Positions 34,173 to 36,365 of a DNA stretch of 36,365 nt are shown piece after piece. The DNA lies in the NCBI GenBank assembly GCA_012974445.1, contig JAAXQG010000192.1, forward strand, positions 1 through 36,365, in the 5' to 3' direction. The notes beneath the pieces were generated by a model. It ran no database searches, was not told the DNA's origin, and saw only the letters and a list, made by a program, of their open reading frames with translations. Both the position numbers and the translations under genes were made by a program. This DNA is from Desulfuromonadales bacterium (GTDB lineage: Bacteria > Desulfobacterota > Desulfuromonadia > Desulfuromonadales > JAAXQG01). Positions within the stretch are counted from its first letter, which is position 1, and each line of letters opens with the position of its first letter.

Positions 34173-35288
34173 TCAGCCAGCCTCCTTTAATTCTCCGGCA
34201 TAGAGATGCCTTCGTTTTTCAACCCGCTTAAGGTAGTTGTGGGTTTCCTCGGGAACTCCCTCCAGCAGACGCTCGAAGAGCTGTTTCTTGCTCAATGCTT
34301 CATAGTCAATTTTCGGCAGAAGGCGCTTGCGCATGGCTGTCGGACCCCAGTTGTAGGCGCAGACAATGATGTAACGCTGTTTATCCGGATCTTTAACGCT
34401 CTTGAAATACCGGCTTTGTAGAATCTTCAGATAAGTGGTTCCAAGGGTGACGTTGTTCTCCGGGTTGTATAGGTAGTCGGCGGAGAGGACCTTTTCCTTG
34501 CCGTACCGATGCATGTAGGCTTCCTTGCCGGCAAAGCGTGGGACGATCTGCATCAGGCCAAAGGCGGGGATATGCGAGCGAGCCATGGGGTTAAAAGAGC
34601 TCTCGGAATGGATGACGGCCAGCACCAGAGCCGGGTCGACCTGAAGTCTCTCAGCCTCCTTCCGAACCAGGGGCAGTACACGCCTGGCGCGGCGCTGCAC
34701 ATGGTCGGGGACCATGTCGAGAGTGACGGAGACCCTCTTCCGCTTCACGCCGTCCTTACCGGTGATCGGTTCGGCAGCCGATATTTTGACCTCTCCCTTT
34801 GCAATGGTCTCTTCGGTTTTTTCAGGCAGCATCTCCTCCATCACGACCTTGTCGGAGGCATCCTTTGCTTGGACGAGGGCCTGTAGTTTTTCAACTGCGA
34901 GCTCTTTGGCCTGCCGGGGGGAGCTATCTTTGGGGACCAGAACCTCCACGACTACCTTGCCGGTCTCGAAGTTCGTTCGACTCAAGGCGCTACGATCTTT
35001 CGAGTAGTCGACCCATTCCTTCTTGGTGCTCTGGTGGTAGGTATCCCACTTCTGCAGTACCTCTGCCTTCAGTTTTTCCCAGCGGGCCTTCTCTTCGGCC
35101 TCCATGCGATCCCAGAGATTTTCCAGTTGTGCAGACCTCTCATCGAAGAAGTCCTCAGATGTTTCTTCAAGGGCTTCGAAAAGGGATTCTTGGTTGGCGA
35201 AGGCAGATGGTGATTCAGCGGAGGTTTTGTAAGCAGGGGTGAGAAGTAGAAAGAAAAAAAGAGCAAGGCCATACGTTCTTGTTTTCAT
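34173..35288 (-). CDS. Soluble lytic murein transglycosylase (SLT, MltC-like)
   Basis: A 371-aa secreted enzyme that cuts the MurNAc-GlcNAc bond in peptidoglycan to form a 1,6-anhydro product. A signal peptide (about 1-24) has no lipobox cysteine, unlike MltC. The N-terminal part (25-200) is helical and charged and resembles the MltC N-terminal domain (DUF3393); the SLT domain follows, with the catalytic Glu229 in VIHSESSFNPMARS, then FGLMQIVP and the CAYNWGPTAMRKR block. The ATG at 35288 follows GGAGAACACCC. First gene of the operon with both LPP20 lipoproteins. Confidence 0.93.
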   Translation of the reverse strand: MKTRTYGLALFFFLLLTPAYKTSAESPSAFANQESLFEALEETSEDFFDERSAQLENLWDRMEAEEKARWEKLKAEVLQKWDTYHQSTKKEWVDYSKDRSALSRTNFETGKVVVEVLVPKDSSPRQAKELAVEKLQALVQAKDASDKVVMEEMLPEKTEETIAKGEVKISAAEPITGKDGVKRKRVSVTLDMVPDHVQRRARRVLPLVRKEAERLQVDPALVLAVIHSESSFNPMARSHIPAFGLMQIVPRFAGKEAYMHRYGKEKVLSADYLYNPENNVTLGTTYLKILQSRYFKSVKDPDKQRYIIVCAYNWGPTAMRKRLLPKIDYEALSKKQLFERLLEGVPEETHNYLKRVEKRRHLYAGELKEAG

Positions 35289-35350
35289 GGGTGTTCTCCA
35301 GTTGTGGAGCGCAAATTAGAAATGATTTTGTATCATATTTTTCTATATTT

Positions 35351-35365
35351 TAGAATTGGATTCTA
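35351..35365. promoter_or_regulatory. Perfect palindrome in the AT-rich upstream region of the transglycosylase operon
   Basis: TAGAAT TGG ATTCTA is a perfect inverted repeat with 6-bp arms. It lies about 63-77 bp before the start codon at 35288, among several -10-like hexamers (for example TAGAAT and TATGAT on the - strand). Possible promoter operator; the exact promoter cannot be chosen by eye. Confidence 0.4.
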
Positions 35366-35520
35366 ATCGATGGCCCCTCGCTGTTTAAAGTCGGCAGTCT
35401 GTAATTCTGGTTGATATCAATAAGGTAAGCCATAATGGTCAGGTTTTTGGTTGAGCGATATCTTCCGACTTTTCTTTGGCCGAAGGGATGAGGCCCCTGG
35501 CTATATGGCGTCCGCAATAC

Positions 35521-35555
35521 AAAAAGGCCAGCAACTCATCAGAGTTGCTGGCCTT
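35521..35555 (-). terminator. Rho-independent terminator behind a tRNA 3' relic
   Basis: Read on the - strand, AAAGGCCAGCAACTC pairs with GAGTTGCTGGCCTTT, a 15-bp stem, ending in TTTTT. It directly follows the tRNA-like 3' end at 35565-35585 on the same strand, the normal order of a tRNA gene and its terminator. Confidence 0.8.
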
Positions 35556-35564
35556 TATTGTTTT

Positions 35565-35585
35565 TGGTGCCGAAGGGGAGATTCG
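35565..35585 (-). pseudogene. tRNA-Leu 3'-end fragment
   Basis: On the - strand this reads CGAATCTCCCCTTCGGCACCA: the 3' half of a T arm, an acceptor strand CTTCGGC and the CCA end, as in tRNA-Leu with a 5' GCCGAAG. Upstream sequence does not form the rest of a T arm, anticodon arm or a 5' acceptor strand. It is a fragment, not a gene. Such fragments are typically left at the far end of islands integrated into a tRNA. Confidence 0.7.
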
Positions 35586-36123
35586 CAATTCAAGCCTAAC
35601 TAGCTGAATTTACGTGGTCAAAATGTTAAAAAGATGAGCTGAATAGGTAAGGGCCTTGGGGTCTACCATCGAATTATGTAGATGGCGGGCAAGCCCTGGA
35701 TAATATGGGGACATAATACTGATTTTAATCATTGGGATTGGCATTATGACCCGGAATTTCACTGACGTCTTACCCACTGGAGGAGACTGGAGTCATGACG
35801 CAGTTTCTAAATATTGGAATGACTATAATGTTTCCGGTATTTGAGCGCAAAAATCGCCAGAACGGGTGGTTTTGTTGAAGAAATTCGGGAGTTGAGTAAT
35901 CGACAGTCACGCGAGGGGGGCTGCTGCGATCTGGTTAAGAATCGGATTTAGCCTGGTAGAATTTGACGCCGACGCGGTCGATATGGTTGAGCAAATCTTT
36001 CTCTTTGATGAGGCAGAGAGCAGCGAGACATCAAAGCTATAGGCCAGATCGAGATCATCCAGGGCAGTCATCACGCGAAAGAGCAGGGTCGTTGAAGGGG
36101 AGGCGAAGGTTTTGAGGGTTAAA
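35586..36123. other. Gene-free stretch between the tRNA relic and the right direct repeat
   Basis: 538 bp without a convincing reading frame on either strand. The part at 35940-36100 has short coding-like strings in several frames with breaks between them, so it may hold a decayed gene, but I cannot assign it. No tRNA or transposase motif is clear. Confidence 0.4.
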
Positions 36124-36223
36124 TGTCAGGTCCCGTATAATTCCTGAATTCTAGGATTCACTGAATTCTGGTTGGTGAGCAGATCGCGTTTGTTCCGCCC
36201 TGGAAGGCCAGATGAGGGTGAGT
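36124..36223. repeat. 100-bp direct repeat, right copy
   Basis: Same orientation and 99/100 identical to 28491-28590. An inverted match to its start, GACCTGACC against TGTCAGGTC, lies at 36259-36267, so this copy may be part of a larger element of about 144 bp. The left copy has no such partner. Confidence 0.95.
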
Positions 36224-36365
36224 GGCTTTAGGCAATTGATGGAAAACTAGAAAGTAAAGACCTGACCCCAGGGGCCTTGTTATATCTTAATTGAGAGGCA
36301 GGTTAACTCCCCGAAACCTCCTCAATCCAATGTCTGAGCGAAATTGGCGCAATGAGTAGATGTTT
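36224..36365. other. Right edge, non-coding
   Basis: Contains the inverted match GACCTGACCCC at 36259-36269, preceded by AAAGTAAA, in the style of small palindromic or IS-associated ends. No gene is visible up to the window edge. Confidence 0.4.

Noticed and set aside
35940-36100. - strand string resembling a nucleotidyltransferase loop (LDDLDLAYSFD)
   Set aside because: The frame is broken after about 50 residues, the motif lacks the usual GSRARG start and neighbouring frames are equally coding-like. At most a decayed remnant.

Overview
The window looks like chromosome from a Deltaproteobacterium of the Desulfuromonadales type (Geobacter/Desulfuromonas/Pelobacter relatives). This rests on the core gene order aroA-cmk-ispH-rpsA-sppA-ihfB, an IspH of about 280 aa, a six-domain ribosomal protein S1, an RseC-type membrane protein, an HDOD protein, and the general protein style. 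It is inference from gene content, not a database match.

Positions 1-7551 (+ strand) hold housekeeping genes: the 3' end of aroA, cmk, ispH, rpsA, sppA, ihfB, an RluA-type pseudouridine synthase and lgt, followed by a HAD phosphatase. The aroA-cmk junction is abnormal. About 800 bp packed with several families of small inverted-repeat elements separates two versions of the aroA 3' end, and cmk itself has lost the codons just after its P-loop, out of frame.

Positions 8170-14087 (- strand) carry a signalling cluster: a phosphotransferase-like/P-loop kinase fusion, an 80-aa membrane protein, a 1074-aa SLC5 transporter-STAC-GAF-PP2C phosphatase fusion, an RsbV-type STAS antagonist and an RsbW-type ATPase. 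Together these make a plausible partner-switching pathway in which a transporter-like membrane module controls the phosphatase.

Positions 14263-25087 (+ strand) are a dense gene run: a TPR lipoprotein, a DUF4292/LolB-like lipoprotein, a peptide ABC transporter (binding protein and two permeases, no ATPases), a YchJ-like protein, a WbuC-type cupin, a hotdog thioesterase, a small zinc ribbon, an HDOD protein, an amidohydrolase (possibly of the futalosine pathway), RseC and SmpB.

After the smpB terminator the character changes to accessory DNA. A chemoreceptor and a CheW-like protein that lacks the central CheW core lie on the - strand. Two 100-bp direct repeats, 99/100 identical, at 28491 and 36124 then bracket 7.6 kb. 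That segment carries a lipoprotein TPR-CHAT (caspase-like) protease facing a three-gene - strand operon: a soluble-type lytic transglycosylase, an LPP20/DUF4384 lipoprotein and a small LPP20 lipoprotein. All four products carry export signals, so this is a candidate envelope-localised caspase-like system and the most interesting part of the window. A 21-bp relic of a tRNA-Leu 3' end with a terminator lies near its right border, as expected of an integration scar.
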